DNA of 64,000 nucleotides from Cololabis saira (GCF_033807715.1 NC_084599.1:9560625-9624624), one strand, 5' to 3'. Counted from the stretch's first letter, positions 37,401 to 50,500 are shown. Made by a program: numbers and translations. Notes: generated from the letters alone by a model not told the origin.

Positions 37401-40400
37401 CTATGATTATGAGTCACCGCTGACATGTTTACGCGTACATTTGTTGTACATTCTTTCCTGTAAGATTATCTATTTCTTTTCACAGCCAACAAGCCTAAAA
37501 GCTTTGTTTTTTTTAAAATATTGTAATCTTATGAGAGCAAATGTAACGTCACGAATCCCTGCCGTAGTCATTTAAGAAGGTTTCAAAACTTCCTGTAAAG
37601 CTTCAGGACAGATTTGAGTCCCAGCCCTCATCTTGTTGTGCCAGTACTTGTTTGCTCAGCCACATGCTCGAGTCTCAGTGGTATTTTTAGCAGCCATTGT
37701 AGATGATTGGCTTCACACATCTGCTGCTCGGTTCCCAACTGTTTCTGAGATTAGCGACGCCACAAAGAAAGTGTAAAGAGTTTTTTTTTTTTTGGAGTTG
37801 AAGCAACTTTCCAGCAGAGGCACGCTCGAGAAAAGAAGAGGGGTTTTTACTTCTTTTTTTTCTTCCTCTAGAGCACCAGCCCGCCTCCCTCTCAGGCTAA
37901 AAGTTTCCATTGTGAGGGAGGCACACGTGAGCGTGAATGGGTGGGGGCAGGGGGTTGGTGAACGTTCACAAGCCTTCAATGAAATCAAATGTTAGTTCTC
38001 TGCCTCTGTTGTGCCTACAGTTAGAACTATGTTTTGAATATTTGGGAAGAAATTAATAGAACAGTGGGGGGAAAAAAAAAAGAGAAGTTCACAAATGACA
38101 TGTTTCCTTTCATTGTTCTTAAAACCCATCTCATTCTCCCCATGCCACGCCTCCCTGAAGGCTTGAGCACAAGGTCTGTGGAAAATTACCGCTCTGTCAA
38201 GAGCTGCCATACATCAGAGGAAATCCCCAAAACCTTACGTTGTCAACACATTTTGACCAGAGTCGCATCAGCTTTCTTTGAGACTCGCTTTTTTACGCAC
38301 AAATAAAAATAAATCGATAAATTATGCACGTGTTTCCATTTTAACTTTGCTGTTTTTTTTTTTCTGTGTTTCAGGCCTGGCACATATCCCCCGCTCAGTA
38401 AAATCTGAAATTTCTTACAAAATGTCTGATGCCTCTACATATACACCATACACGGACAGCATGGATATTTTGCTTGATAAATATAATGAAACCTTGCAGA
38501 TTGATGAGATGAAGTTTGAAGATTGTGGAGGCAAGTATAAGCCAATCATACATGGGTTGTCATAGTCTGGCTAATTCCTAAGGGGTATGCAACGATCCAT
38601 ACTATGTTATGCAATATGGGTTTAGATCTATTAACATTAATTTCAGATATTTTATTTCTCTAGAATAAAATAAAGAAATGTAATTTCTTTTGCAAAAAGA
38701 ACTGTCTTCCATTGCCAGCTCTGAGATTTGTGTTCAACCGTTTGCAGAAACTCCTAGTGGATTCAAAGACCGTGGTGCTCTGGAGGGCAGCAATGGCCAG
38801 AAGAAAGCTTGCCGTTTCAGGCGATCTCTGCTGGGTAAATGTTCCGGTTTGACTGACCCATTTTATGGTTTCAAGGAGGGAAAGCCTTGCCTTATCGTCA
38901 AGCTCAACAGGATCGTCAACTTTATACCAAAGGTAGGTCGACCGCACGCCTGCGTGGTTGTAGATTTGCACACTTTGTTTGTTTGAAAGAAACCTAACAG
39001 AAATCTCTTGCTAAAGCTGCTTTGGCTAATTCTAACTCTTTCAACTCTTCAGCTGCAAGTTAGGGAAAGTAAATGCTGGTTTAAAGGTTTTTATTTTTTT
39101 TTATTAACTCCCAAAATCTGGGGAGTTTAGGATCCAGTGAATTACTCAAATATTTGATTGCATTATTCTCACAACACTCGCAAAATGCCTCGAGTTTGTG
39201 CATTATACTACTAATTTAATGAATGTTATCATCAGACTTCCACAAGCTTAAGCTATGCTGAAACTGAGGGACACTCAAATTGTGGGAATTATTTTTTAAT
39301 ATGGAAACAACAAACAAGGACTGGGTGTGGAAAATAGTATTTTGGTTGCAGTTTTCTGTCCTGCAGTGCAATCTAGTTTCTTCTGTCAGTTTCCCGTCAA
39401 CGTTCCTAAATGGTATACGGGAAAGATGTTTTGTTTTTTTGGACACATTTAAATATGTAAACCCCCTGGAGAGTTATTAACCAGTAGATTATAATTTTAT
39501 AAGCTTTTTAATGTAGCTCATTAATTAAATCTGTAAAGAAACGTAACTGGGAAAGCAATACAGTTCTAGCCAAGACTCACTATGTAAAGAAAAACGGCAG
39601 GTATTGATTAAATTAATGTTTCTGATTTGTGATTCAGATATTTCTTTTAAAGGGGGAACCCACTATCCTGATACTACAGTATTAAAAGCTTTCCGTGAAC
39701 TATAAATCAAACTTGTGTAGAGTGGCTTATGATTTCATGCTGTAAACTCATTCAAGTGTTTTCAGAGGAGTTGTGTCCGGTTTAAAAGAATGATCAGTGA
39801 TCAACTCTGGAGACGGAAGGTGGAAAGAAACAAGTTTAAAAGCTTCTGTGAGCAGATGCTTCTGCTTGGGTCTAAACAATCTGGTTCTGCTCTCTCATTT
39901 ATAGTTTAAAGGGCTTATTTGCATTTAAAAAGAAAAAAGGGCAGCATGCTGTTAGTCATTGTTTGGAACATGATCTTCAACAACTGGGTGTTTTTTGTCT
40001 TCAGGCTCCCAGCAATGACACACTTCCAACAGGTTTGCAGGGGAAAACATCCGACAACCTCATCCCAATCCACTGCAAAAATAAGGTAAGCTTTATCTGA
40101 CATCAGCTGCACACGGGCTGTCTTTAGTACCGGTGGTGTGAAAGGTCTGACCACGGCTCCTTGAACTGTTGCGTTCGCAGAGAGAGGAGGATGAAGGCAA
40201 GATCGGGGAGATCGAGTACATGGGCATCGGCAAAGGCTTCCCCCTGCAGTACTACCCGTACTACGGCAAACGGCTGCACCCCCAGTACCTGCAGCCCCTG
40301 GTGGCCATCCAGTTCACCAACCTCACCGCAAACCAGGAGCTCCGCATCGAGTGCAAAGTTTTCGGAGGAAACATCGGTTACAGCGAGAAAGACCGTTACC

Positions 40401-40438
40401 AGGGACGCTTTGACGTTAAGATCACAGTGAATTCGTGA
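31327..40438 (+). CDS. atp1b1: Sodium/potassium-transporting ATPase subunit beta-1 (six coding exons, complete)
   Basis: Type II membrane glycoprotein that folds, traffics and tunes the Na+/K+ pump alpha subunit at the plasma membrane. Coding exons are 31327-31420, 36976-37104, 38375-38530, 38748-38932, 40005-40085 and 40181-40438, giving 300 residues (human beta-1 has 303). Visible features: cytosolic [16 protein letters not shown] (16-31), one membrane helix (about 32-60, [14 protein letters not shown]), YQDRVAPPG (67-75), and six ectodomain cysteines pairing as in the family (125/148, 158/174, 212/273). N-glycosylation sequons are at N112, N192 and N262; the usual sequon next to the third cysteine is lost (GKCSG). 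The C-terminus has YYPYYGK and a beta sandwich. The start is fixed by an in-frame stop at 31321-31323 and a good context (A at -3). Beta-1 rather than beta-2/3 rests on motif identity and the nme7 neighbour. Which teleost duplicate (a or b) cannot be decided. Confidence 0.96.
31610..31675. repeat. Perfectly abutting 66-bp palindrome
   Basis: Arms of 33 bp meet with no spacer between 31642 and 31643 (centre CACACCGTACGGTGTG). They differ at one position. The left neighbour TTATGGTTCTGCGTT and the arm content (CTACGGCGTAG) relate it to the 33325-33397 palindrome. It is a rearranged MITE copy that can form a cruciform. Confidence 0.85.
32850..32930. repeat. Interspersed-repeat fragment (LINE-like 3' sequence)
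   Basis: CTTTATTTAACCAGGCAGGT followed by AACACATTTCTTATTTACAA is a common fish repeat module. No boundaries or target duplication were found. Confidence 0.45.
33325..33397. mobile_element. 73-bp perfect palindrome, miniature element
   Basis: Two 36-bp arms (TTTATGGTTCTGCGTTACAC...) are separated by a single base at 33361. Related sequence is present at about 31577-31675 and 22690-22740, so this is a repeat family and not a one-off hairpin. Flanking bases give no clear target duplication. Confidence 0.8.
36976..37104 (+). CDS. atp1b1: atp1b1 coding exon 2 (transmembrane)
   Basis: Residues 32-74 plus the first base of G75. It contains the only membrane helix and the conserved YQDRVAPP stretch. 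The acceptor is TTCTCCTTCAG and the donor GTAATT. The split codons join in frame on both sides. Confidence 0.96.
38375..38530 (+). CDS. atp1b1: atp1b1 coding exon 3, followed by a GC donor
   Basis: Residues 75-126 plus the first base of E127. The start is GLAHIPRS; the end is EMKFEDCG with the first ectodomain cysteine C125, and it includes sequon N112-E-T. The donor reads GAG|GCAAGT. The only in-phase way to reach exon 4 is a GC-AG intron. Confidence 0.92.
38748..38932 (+). CDS. atp1b1: atp1b1 coding exon 4
   Basis: Residues 127-188, [10 protein letters not shown] to NRIVNFIPK, with C148, C158 and C174. The family motif [15 protein letters not shown] is present. The position normally glycosylated before CSG is Lys157. 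The acceptor is CCGTTTGCAG and the donor GTAGGT. Confidence 0.95.
40005..40085 (+). CDS. atp1b1: atp1b1 coding exon 5
   Basis: 27 residues (189-215), [10 protein letters not shown] to PIHCKNK, containing sequon N192-D-T and C212. The length equals the human exon. The acceptor is TTGTCTTCAG and the donor GTAAGC. Confidence 0.95.
40181..40438 (+). CDS. atp1b1: atp1b1 coding exon 6 and stop
   Basis: Residues 216-300: [37 protein letters not shown] (sequon N262), C273, [19 protein letters not shown] is at 40436-40438. This exon is much more GC-rich than the surrounding DNA. Confidence 0.97.
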   Translation, partial: REEDEGKIGEIEYMGIGKGFPLQYYPYYGKRLHPQYLQPLVAIQFTNLTANQELRIECKVFGGNIGYSEKDRYQGRFDVKITVNS

Positions 40439-41480
40439 CCTCAGCGACGATGAGCACCCTTAGTTTGAAAAACAAACTTAAAAAACATAGTTAGAATTCA
40501 AGAGTTCAGATAAACACCACTAGTCTTTGAACATTCATAATATACAGGACCTACACTTAATCCGTGTGCTTTACACTAGCTTTTTTTGTGTTTTTGTCAA
40601 GAGTTAGAAATGTAAAATACAAGATTAGCAATAGAACATATTTATTCTACTGTAAATGAAAATATTCCTTGAGCCATGGGATGTTCATCTATTACTGTAA
40701 AACTGCAATTCCACTACTGAAATGTAGCGAGTTGTGTTTTTCTCCCCCAACGTACTTCACCCTCATGTGGTTTCTATATATTTTTGGAGTGTCCAGAGCT
40801 GTAGTCCTGTTGTAATCTCCTTCGTCTTATGTCCGCTTTAGTGGTCCAAGGTGTGTGCGTGTGCGCTGGTGTCTGTGTGCTGTGTATTAGTTTATGTGAG
40901 CGAGTGGAGTGTTTGTCAATGTGCTTTGACTAACTGAAATACTAACATGGTACTCTGAAAATTTAAGACCCATGTATGACTAAATGCGCTCCATGGAATT
41001 TTGTTATTTCCTTTTATTTCTCTATTCAAGTGGGCTGTGGAAGGACACATTTGTACACACTTTGTTCATCGTAGCTGTTCGATAAGGTTTGACATTTCAG
41101 TTTGTTACATCTGTTCATTCTTAATTGGTAGTTTAGAGCTTTGTGGGTCCAGCCTAGAAGACTGTCACCTCCACGGAAACAGTGGCAACTCAGTGCTTTG
41201 AAATCTGTTTTGCTGGAGACGTCACATCACGTGACGCAAGTTACTATATTGAATGTTTTAGCCATTTTCATGGTGGAAGAGTTTTATATTTATGCAGTTG
41301 TACATTTTTTTTTTTTTTTCAAAGTGTTATGTATGAATCCAAAACCAAAGTCGCAGGTCAAAAAAAGTTAACAAATATCAGAGGCAATGCAGTATCCCGT
41401 GTAATAAGATGTTTAGCTGGTGTGAAAATACTTAATTCAATGTTGAAGATCAAACACATGTCAGGAGTCTGCTCTGTCAC

Positions 41481-41486
41481 TTTATT
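41481..41486 (-). terminator. nme7 poly(A) signal AATAAA (minus strand)
   Basis: TTTATT on plus, 64 bp past the nme7 stop codon. It would place nme7 mRNA ends near 41455-41470. Confidence 0.6.
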
Positions 41487-41507
41487 TAATCTGCATAAGG
41501 CTGAAAC

Positions 41508-41513
41508 AATAAA
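41508..41513 (+). terminator. atp1b1 poly(A) signal AATAAA (plus strand)
   Basis: AATAAA lies 1070 bp after the atp1b1 stop and 37 bp before the nme7 stop codon on the other strand. Other upstream signals could also be used. Confidence 0.6.
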
Positions 41514-41549
41514 CAGAAACATGAGAAAATATGTCCCGTTTCCTTCCTT

Positions 41550-41582
41550 TCATCCATCCAAAATCTTGAAGAAGTACTGCAC
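41550..41582 (-). CDS. nme7: nme7 terminal 33-bp coding exon
   Basis: VQYFFKILDG then TGA (41552-41550 on minus). Human ends VQYFFKILDN. The acceptor is GATTTCCAG. Confidence 0.94.
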   Translation of the reverse strand: MQYFFKILDG

Positions 41583-44500
41583 CTGGAAATCAACCGAGGG
41601 ACATTTATTTCAGTATGTTGTGAATTATTGCTTTATAATTATGATTCAACTGCACCTTTCTTACACAAAAAAGTCCTGCAGAAACCCTGGCATGGTCATT
41701 ATGTCTTGGGAAAATGGCAGCTCAGTCAGTCACAGGCTAATGTTTAACAAGGAGCCACTTGTCCAGGCTACAGATCAGGACTTTTCTTGAACAATGACGT
41801 TCAACGGGTGAGACCCACTCCCTGCTAAACAATGCTTTTGTTTCAGATTCCTCTGCTGTTCTTGTTCTCCTCAAAACCAGTGTGATGTGGGGTTGCCCTG
41901 GCCCACATACTGTAGTCATGAGATGAGTCTAAAAACAGCTTCACACAGTTGAGGGTTTTTTTTGTCTTGGCTAAATGCGAGGTAGCTATTTATGCGTGTC
42001 TTGGAGAACAATGAGGAGACTGGTTTTTAAGGTGATGTAGATGAAACAGAGGGGAACTCACCTCCAGAACTCCGTCTTCAGCCAGGTCTGTGCAGTGGAC
42101 CGCGTTCCTCACTTTGTCTTTACCATAAAGGGCACGCAGTGTGTTTGGCTGGAGGAGCCGGGCCAGTTCCTGTTGATTGAAAACATCTTGACTGTGATAT
42201 CTGGACCGATAAAAACGAGGACGACTCGTCTTATTGGGATTCAGCCTCGACGTTCAACTTCAAAGAACCAAAAAACAAATTTCCTGTCCAAATTTATTGC
42301 GTGGATGATCGAGCCAAGGTTTGACACAGAACATCCTGTACCCTGGTGCGCTACTAAAACACTGATTACTCAGCAGCTAAGCATGTGATCCTGTAGAAAA
42401 AGTGGGGGAAGAAAACACCCACTCAGCAAACTTTTCATTGACTGTACAGAGTGGGATTATCTTAATTTCTTAAATGGCATTCCTACTCACTTCAAATGGC
42501 CTCTCCAGTCTTCACTACATGTTGCATATGGGGCAACTTCATTGAGCAATTCTATGTTGTGCGACTCTTGCATTCTCTTTTTTTCTAGTTGCCCAAAAAG
42601 CACACGCACATTTCCAGCCGCTGCATTTATCTGCACCAAACCAGACGCCCCCAAGGTCTCCAGGAAATGAAATCCTCCCAAAGGGTCTGCCATCAGAGGA
42701 CGAGGAGCACGCCAATAATCTCTTCACAATGCCGACCGTCGACTCTAAGCCCATGGAAATGCTGCCTGATGTGGCAACGTGCCGTAAAAAGCTGATCGTG
42801 TGGACGTGACAGTAGGTACATGTCAGATTATGTCAGGTTAAGAATCTGACTGTTTTACAGCACAGAAACGTTTCCTGTTGCAGCTTTTGTTTCCTCTGGC
42901 TGTACATGAGAGAACGTGCAAAATGCAGGAGCAAGATTCAAGGTCACACCAACCCAGCCCTCCGCTTTTTCAAAACAAAAGAAAAAAAACGAAATATTTG
43001 AAAACAAGTCTCCCGTTTCAGTGCTGAAACCCTGAAACAGATGAAATATAAAAAGGTTGCAGGCCCACGAATATGAGGATCTGCAAACCACGAGGAGCTT
43101 TGGGCCGACTCACTTCTACTTTAGCACCTTATTAATGAGATTTTGAGTTCATACTTTCTTTGATATAAAAAAATTATAAATATATATAAAAAATAAATAT
43201 AAAAAAACTAAAGTGATCATTTATTGCTGCCATCATCTATCAACTGTGGGAGATATGGAAGTGAAATCACTTCTGCATGGTTGAGGGAGAATGACTCATC
43301 CATTTTTCTCAGGCTGAGGAAACTTTGTGTTTGAAAGAAAAATTTAACGTAATGATAAGAATAAAAATGTTGAAAGGTAAACATAACTATAAAGGGATAT
43401 TAGCACACCAGCTTTACCATTTATCTAAAAAGGTAAACAAGTAGTAATTTATTCCCTAATCAAAAAATAAAAAGGATTTGACTGGTTTCTTTGCGTTTGA
43501 CTTTGATTTTCAGAAGTTAGTACAAACGAACTCAGCAGGAGCTGCTTCTGGAAGCCAACAGATTAGTATTCAACCAATCAGAGGAGACGTATATGACCCA
43601 GGCTAAGTAGTGTCGTTTTACAAAGCTATCAGCATGACTTTGAAGTTTATTTTATGGTTTAAAGATAGATAAATTAGGCTTATAGGGGCCCTTGTTTGGG
43701 GGCTTTTGCTGATGCTCCTTCATATTATAGTGACAGAAAAGAGGAAAGGCATTAGACTAGACTAGACTAGACTAGACTAGACTAGACTAGAGGGGGTTTG
43801 CTGGTGCTCACCTGACGGAGTCGTGATATACGAGTAAAGCAGTTACGTTTACCAGACAAATGCAGCCTAACAAAGTGGATAATTTACTGTTACCATTTCT
43901 GTGGAGGTGTGCAGCTCGCTGCAGGGAGGTTACAGGGACAACCATATAAGCTCTAACCAGTACTCGAGTTGTAAAAAAGAAAAAATCAGGGGGGATGATG
44001 GATTTGATCATATGGGGACAGATCATTTGTGCTGATTACAAATAATATAATATATTACAAATAATAGCAGTGACATAAAACACCTGCAGAAATACTGCAG
44101 GAATGACATAGCAGCAGTTAAATGCAGCCTTCTGTAAGCTTTAAATATCCACTGGGCTTACATCAAATACATCAAAACACAACCATAAAAAACAGTTTTC
44201 TGAACTTATCAATATGACTCTGTCCTTCACAGGATAAGTAAAATGTATCACTGCAAAAACCCAAAATCTTAACAAGAATATTTGTCTTATTTCTAGTTAA
44301 AATATCAAATTTTAGTAAAATAAATCTCATTACACTTAAAACAAGACTCATCACCGGAAAAAACAACAATTTTCACCTGTTTCAATTAGATTTTCACTTA
44401 AAATAAGTAGAAAATCTGCCAGTGGAACAAGATTTTTTTGCTTGTAATAAGAAGATAAATCTTGTCCCACTGGCAGATTTTTCTACTTATTTCAAGTGAA

Positions 44501-47500
44501 AATTTACTGGAAACAGGTGAAAATTGTCAAATAAGTTATTTTTCTGGTGATGACTCTAAATGTTGAAATAGCAGTAAAACCACATTCATTGATGAAATGA
44601 CATAAGGGATGGAAAGGGGGGATGGCAGTTTTACAGGGGGGATGATTTGGACCATTTTTATTTCAGGGGGGGATGCCATCCCCCCTCATCCCCCCTCAAC
44701 TCTAGTACTGGCTCTAACGCTTTACTGTACAGCATTCAAGCCTAAATTAGGCATACGGTTGAGCCGCCAGAGACCCATCAAAGGACCAGATTACAGAAGC
44801 TGACCTTCCAACACTCAAAATGAGCCATAACTCACTAAGCTTCAAGTGTGGTCATTCAAGAGCCGCTATCTAGACTGCTGCTGGTATCAGAGCGGCAAAT
44901 CTGAAAGTACCGGTATGAAAGGAGGTTCATTGGAATTTTTCTAAATCAGGAGCCCTGAGATGGCGGCACATTAGAGTGTCTGTCCACTGTGGACCAGATG
45001 TCAGACTTCTCAGAGAGATATTCACTTAGAGATGAAACAATTCCTCTTTGCAAGGCACTGTTCTCGGTAACTGCATTAGTAGCGACTGATTCTGCTGCAA
45101 CGACTGCTGGCTTTTGTGAACATTAGTGGTTAAAGCAAAGCGACCTGGTGGTCACATGACGACTGAGATACGTCTGATCCTTCATGCACGGCTGACCGTC
45201 CGCCCCGCTGGAGCAAGGGAGACACTGAACTAATTAGGAATCACCACCGTGTTCTTTCCATGTAGGAGACGCTATGGACAGCAGACATTTTGTTGGTACC
45301 TTAAAGATCATTGAAACGATGCTTTATTTCTCCTGAAAAGGGATTCAATCCAAAACAGTTGTGCCATGTAAACCTGCAGGCCTTTAGTATGTGATTTAAA
45401 TAACAAATATCTGTATAAAAAAAAGGGATTTTTTGTTTATTTTGCAAGGATATTCAAATATAGCCTCTGTTTATGACACTAGTCATAGATCACGGTGAGC
45501 AGAGGAGAGAAACATGAAAGCAGTTTCCTGTTCATGTGACTACAGCAGCAAACATTATTGAGTATAAGGCTTATTAGACCGTAGCCAAACTCCCAGGATG
45601 TGGCTGCAAGAGAAAATGCAACCTGGTCTAGATCAGAAGAGCAGTGTGGGTCGGCGTGTCAGGATGATCTGGACTGGGACACACACACAATCCCACCATC
45701 GTTTCAGGGTAGTTGTGCTGCATCTGGCACAAGGAGGCACAACGAAGTCTCAAGAAGATCAAGGAATAAGTGAAGCAAAACATGCGGCCCAGTGTCAGGA
45801 AGGTGAGTCTCACTCAACAAGATAATGACCAGAGACACAACTGAAAGCACCTCAGGAGGCTGATAAAAAGACACCGGGCCCGTTCTTAAACAGTACTCTA
45901 TCTTAATCCAGCTCAACATCTAGGAAAAGAGGGAAACTGGAAAATGCAGTTTGGAGACACCTCCCTTCAAACCCAGTGCGGTTTGCTCAGGATCACTGCA
46001 AAAACTCAAAATCTTACCAGGAATATTTGTCTTATTTCTAGTTAAAATGTCTAATTTTTAGTCAAAAAAATCTCATTACACTTAAAACAAGAATAATTAC
46101 CAGAAAAATAACTTGTTATTTGACAATTTTCACCTGTTTCAAGTACATTTTCACTTGAAATAAGTAGAAAAATCTGCCAGTGGGTCAAGATTTATCTTTT
46201 CATTACAAGCAAAAAAATCTTGTTCCACTGGCAGATTTTTCTACTAATTTTAAGTGAAAATATACTTGAAACAGGTGAAAATTGTTGTTTTTTAAGTTTT
46301 TGAGTCTCGTCTTAAGTGTAATGAGATGTATTTGACTAAAAATGGGCCATTTTAACTAGAAATAAGACAAATATTCTTGTTAAGATTTTGAGTTTTTGCA
46401 GTGATGAGTTGGCTGAAACTCCTGTTGGCAGATGCAAAAGCACCACTGAGAGCCACAGCGGCTGCTGTGTGTTTGTCCAAAAAAAACCAACAACAAACAA
46501 ATGAAGGTAAGGATACCATCATTGTTTCTATGGCATTTTAGTTGATTTATGATGCTTTTACCGTTCAGTTGATGCAAAAATCAAAAGCAAAGTCTGATTT
46601 GTTTTAAACATTAAATAAGCAGTGATGGATGCCGGTAACATTTGTGAGTTTCACGTTATAACAGATATGTTGTTGTTGTTTGCTGGTGGAAGGAAACTAG
46701 TCATTTTACCACATCTATGCCCACTTCCTATACAAAATGAGGCGAGCCTTAAAACTCTACTTATAGCTTTTAAAATGAAATATACAAATCTCCTGTATCA
46801 ACTATGTATTAAAATGTATTCTCATGCCTTTCTTTTTGTTCAATCTATAAGACTCACCAGAGAAAAGAGTTTCCCAAAGGTACATAAATAATACCTTAGA
46901 CAAACACTGCTACCAGTACTATGGTGCTCTATATTTAGCACAGCGGCCACCAGAGACAGCCCATATCCATCACAAAGCCATTAAGAGTGGAAATCAATCA
47001 ATTGGAGGGCATTGTTTTCATCACTATAATTTAATTCCTCTGTAACAGGAAAACGAGGGCTATTCTACTGTCTTTTTTCCCTTCATTATTTACTATGAAA
47101 CGCATGACGACAAAGCAGTGTTTATGAGCAGCAAAGGGAGGACATGGCTCATTTATACGGGGAGCATCTACTCGGACGGCTAGAGTCGTGCGTGAGGGAG
47201 TGTGGGCGGGGTTTGGCCCGGCTGACAGAGGCCCGCTGTGTCCACTCTCATATCAGGACACATCACAAGACAGAGCGCAATCTCATGACCAAGTGAGTGC
47301 CGTATGAATCAGCTGAGGCCGTGGAGGTGAGAATACATGTGAGCCCTTTATTGGAAGATATGACGCGTAGAAATAGTCATCATGTATGTGTCTCCATTAA
47401 GGAAACACTAAGTTAAAACAATGAAATGTGATTGAGGTCAGTGAGTCCATCAGTTTAACCGTAGATTCAAAAAAAAAATCAGGGGGGATGGTGGATTTTA

Positions 47501-50500
47501 TCATATGGGGACAGATCATTTGTGCTGATTACAAATAATATAATATATTACAAATAATAGCACTGACCAAAACACCTGCAGAAATACTGCAGGAATGACA
47601 TAGCAGCAGTTAAATGCAGCCTTCTGTAAGCTTTAAATATCCACTGGGCTTACATCAAATACATCAAAACACAACAATAAAAAACACTTTTCTGAACTTA
47701 TCAATATGACTCTGTCCTTCACAGGATAAGTAACATGGATCACTGCCAAAACTCAACATCTTAACAAGAATATTTGTCCTATTTCTATTTAAAATGTCTA
47801 TTTTTATTACACTTAAAACAAGACTCATCACTGGAAAAAACAACAATTTTCACCTGTTTCAAGTAGATTTTCACTTAAAATACAGTAAGTAGAAAGATCT
47901 GCCAGTGGAACAAGATTTTTTTGCTTGTAATGAGAAGATAAATCTTGTCCCACTGGCAGATTTTTCTACTTATTTCAAGTGAAAATTTACTTGAAACAGG
48001 TGAAAATTGTCAAATAAGTTATTTTTCTGGTGTTGTTTTTCTGTTAATGACTCTAAATGTTGAAATAGCAGGTAAACCACATTCATTGATGAAATGACAT
48101 AAGGGATGGAAAGGGGGGATGGAAGTTTTACAGGGGGGATGATTTGGACCGTTTTCATTTCAGGGGGGGATGCCATCCCCCCTCATCCCCCCTCAACTCC
48201 AGTACTGCGTAGAGTCATATCAACACACACGGGACCTTTGTTATTTATATATTAATCGTATGGAGTAAATCAATAGCCTGTTCTTACCTCTTCACCGCAA
48301 TACAAAGGAACATGTAATCTGCTCCCAACAATTCATCAGCTCTACTCTTACATGCTCTTACAGCTGAAATCATGTTCATCTCAGAGCTCAGTGCTGCTGT
48401 GACTCTGCTGATATTGTGCATCAAATAAGTGAATTCCAGTCCTGAGTAGGAGTGCTGACATTGAGCTGATCTGCCTGATAATACGGAGGTGAATCTATGG
48501 TCGGCTGCTGATGACACTGCTTGACCTCACAGTTTGTGGGTAAAGTCTGAGGCGGTCAAATAGGTTACAGAGTCCTGAGTGGGATAGGAGGGCTGATAAG
48601 AGCTTGGAGGAGTCAGAACACGTATGTTAAAAGCTAAAATGCAGCTCAGGTTACTGCTAAACATTTAATTATGTTGGTTTTCACTCTTAATACGAAGCTG
48701 AGCAAGTTACAATTATCTGCTTCTTTATTTTTAACGTGTCATTTATACTTTTAAATACGGTTTATGTAAATTATCTGAAAAACTAACTCATCCTGTTCTA
48801 CTACAAAATAAATGCAACAATGTTGGGCAACTAATATTAATATAAATATGAACATATGAATATGTGGCACTCTGGCTGGAACATCGAGGGTCCTTTTTAG
48901 TCTTTTTGGAAACATAGTCACCGGTTTTCACAATCACTCCATTACTATTGAACAGTTTCTTTTCTTGTTAACAACACACCACATTTTTCAAACTGAAGGC
49001 AGAGTACCAAATATGTTGGTCTCACTGAGCAGTGATGTCGTATCAAACAAGCTGGACTTCCATCTCAGACAGACTGTAGTGTGGAGGACTGAAGATAAAA
49101 CGCAGAATATAAAAGCTAGAAAAACAAAAACTGCATCAGTGAAAAATACCAGACAAAAGCAAGCTGAACCTTTGACATTTCTAACAGCATCCAGAGCTGA
49201 GTCACCGGCAGCTGCTGCATCTGTGGGAGAAGCCGTGCACGTATGTAATCCCTCACTTGTAAGGTAACCAAACACTGCATCATTTTATTAGATTTCTCAT
49301 CACGCATCACACGCCCTGCAGCTTCAGCTCCCCCGTACCCACCAACATGCACGTACCACTGTTCCCTCAGACACACAGACACACACGTTTATATGGTTAT
49401 TTCATGATCATCTTCTATTTTTTTTAACTATCAATTGTACGATGTACTAATAAATAATTGAAAAATAGTCTTCCTAAGCTTACAATGTCTGACATGAGAT
49501 TCGGATGTTGCTTTTCCTGTTGCCTTTGAACTAGAACAGCGAGAAATACATGCTTCATGTATCTGACCATAAACTACACCTATCTGACCATAAACTACAC
49601 CTATCTGACCATAAACTACACCTATCTGACCATAAACTACACCTATCTGACCATAAACTACACCTATCTGACCATAAACTACACCTATCTGACCATAAAC
49701 TACACCTATCTGACCACCTCCTACACCTATCTGACCGTCTCCTACACCTATCTGACCATAAACTACACCTATCTGACCTTCTCCTACACCTATCTGACCA
49801 TAAACTACACCTATCTGACCTTCTCCTACACCTATCTGACCATAAACTACACCTATCTGACCGTATACTACACCTATCTGACCGTATACTACACCTATCT
49901 GACCTTCTCCTACACCTATCTGACCTTATACTACACCTATCTGACCATAAACTACACCTATCTGACCGTATACTACACCTATCTGACCATAAACTACACC
50001 TATCTGACCGTATACTACACCTATCTGACCATAAACTACACCTATCTGACCGTATACTACACCTATCTGACCGTCTCCTACACCTATCTGACCATAAACT
50101 ACACCTATCTGACCTTCTCCTACACCTATCTGACCATAAACTACACCTATCTGACCGTATACTACACCTATCTGACCGTATACTACACCTATCTGACCAC
50201 CTCCTACACCTATCTGACCATAAACTACACCTATCTGACCTTCTCCTACACCTATCTGACCGTATACTACACCTATCTGACCATAAACTACACCTATCTG
50301 ACCGTATACTACACCTATCTGACCGTATACTACACCTATCTGACCATAAACTACACCTATCTGACCGTCTCCTACACCTGTCTGACCGTATACTACACCT
50401 ATCTGACCATAAACTACACCTATCTGACCATAAACTACACCTATCTGACCATAAACTACACCTATCTGACCATAAACTACACCTATCTGACCGTCTCCTA

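Larger units (their letters stand above)
40439..41530 (+). other. atp1b1: atp1b1 3' UTR (predicted)
   Basis: About 1.1 kb from the stop codon to just past the AATAAA at 41508. A T17 tract lies at about 41303-41320. The 202-codon ORF at 41182-41790 runs through this UTR and past the poly(A) signal and has no protein features. The exact cleavage site is not determinable here. Confidence 0.65.

Noticed and set aside
41182..41790. 202-residue plus-strand ORF
   Set aside because: It lies in the atp1b1 3' UTR, continues past the poly(A) signal and overlaps the last nme7 exon on the other strand; no domain.
42181..42795. Protein-like plus-strand segments (DIWTDKNEDDSSYWDS... and GLPSEDEEHANNLFTMPT...) with plausible splice borders
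   Set aside because: They fall in nme7 introns on the opposite strand, match no family I know and have no companion exons. A chance phrase CTKPDA resembles kinase motifs but is followed by a stop. Worth only an RNA-seq glance.
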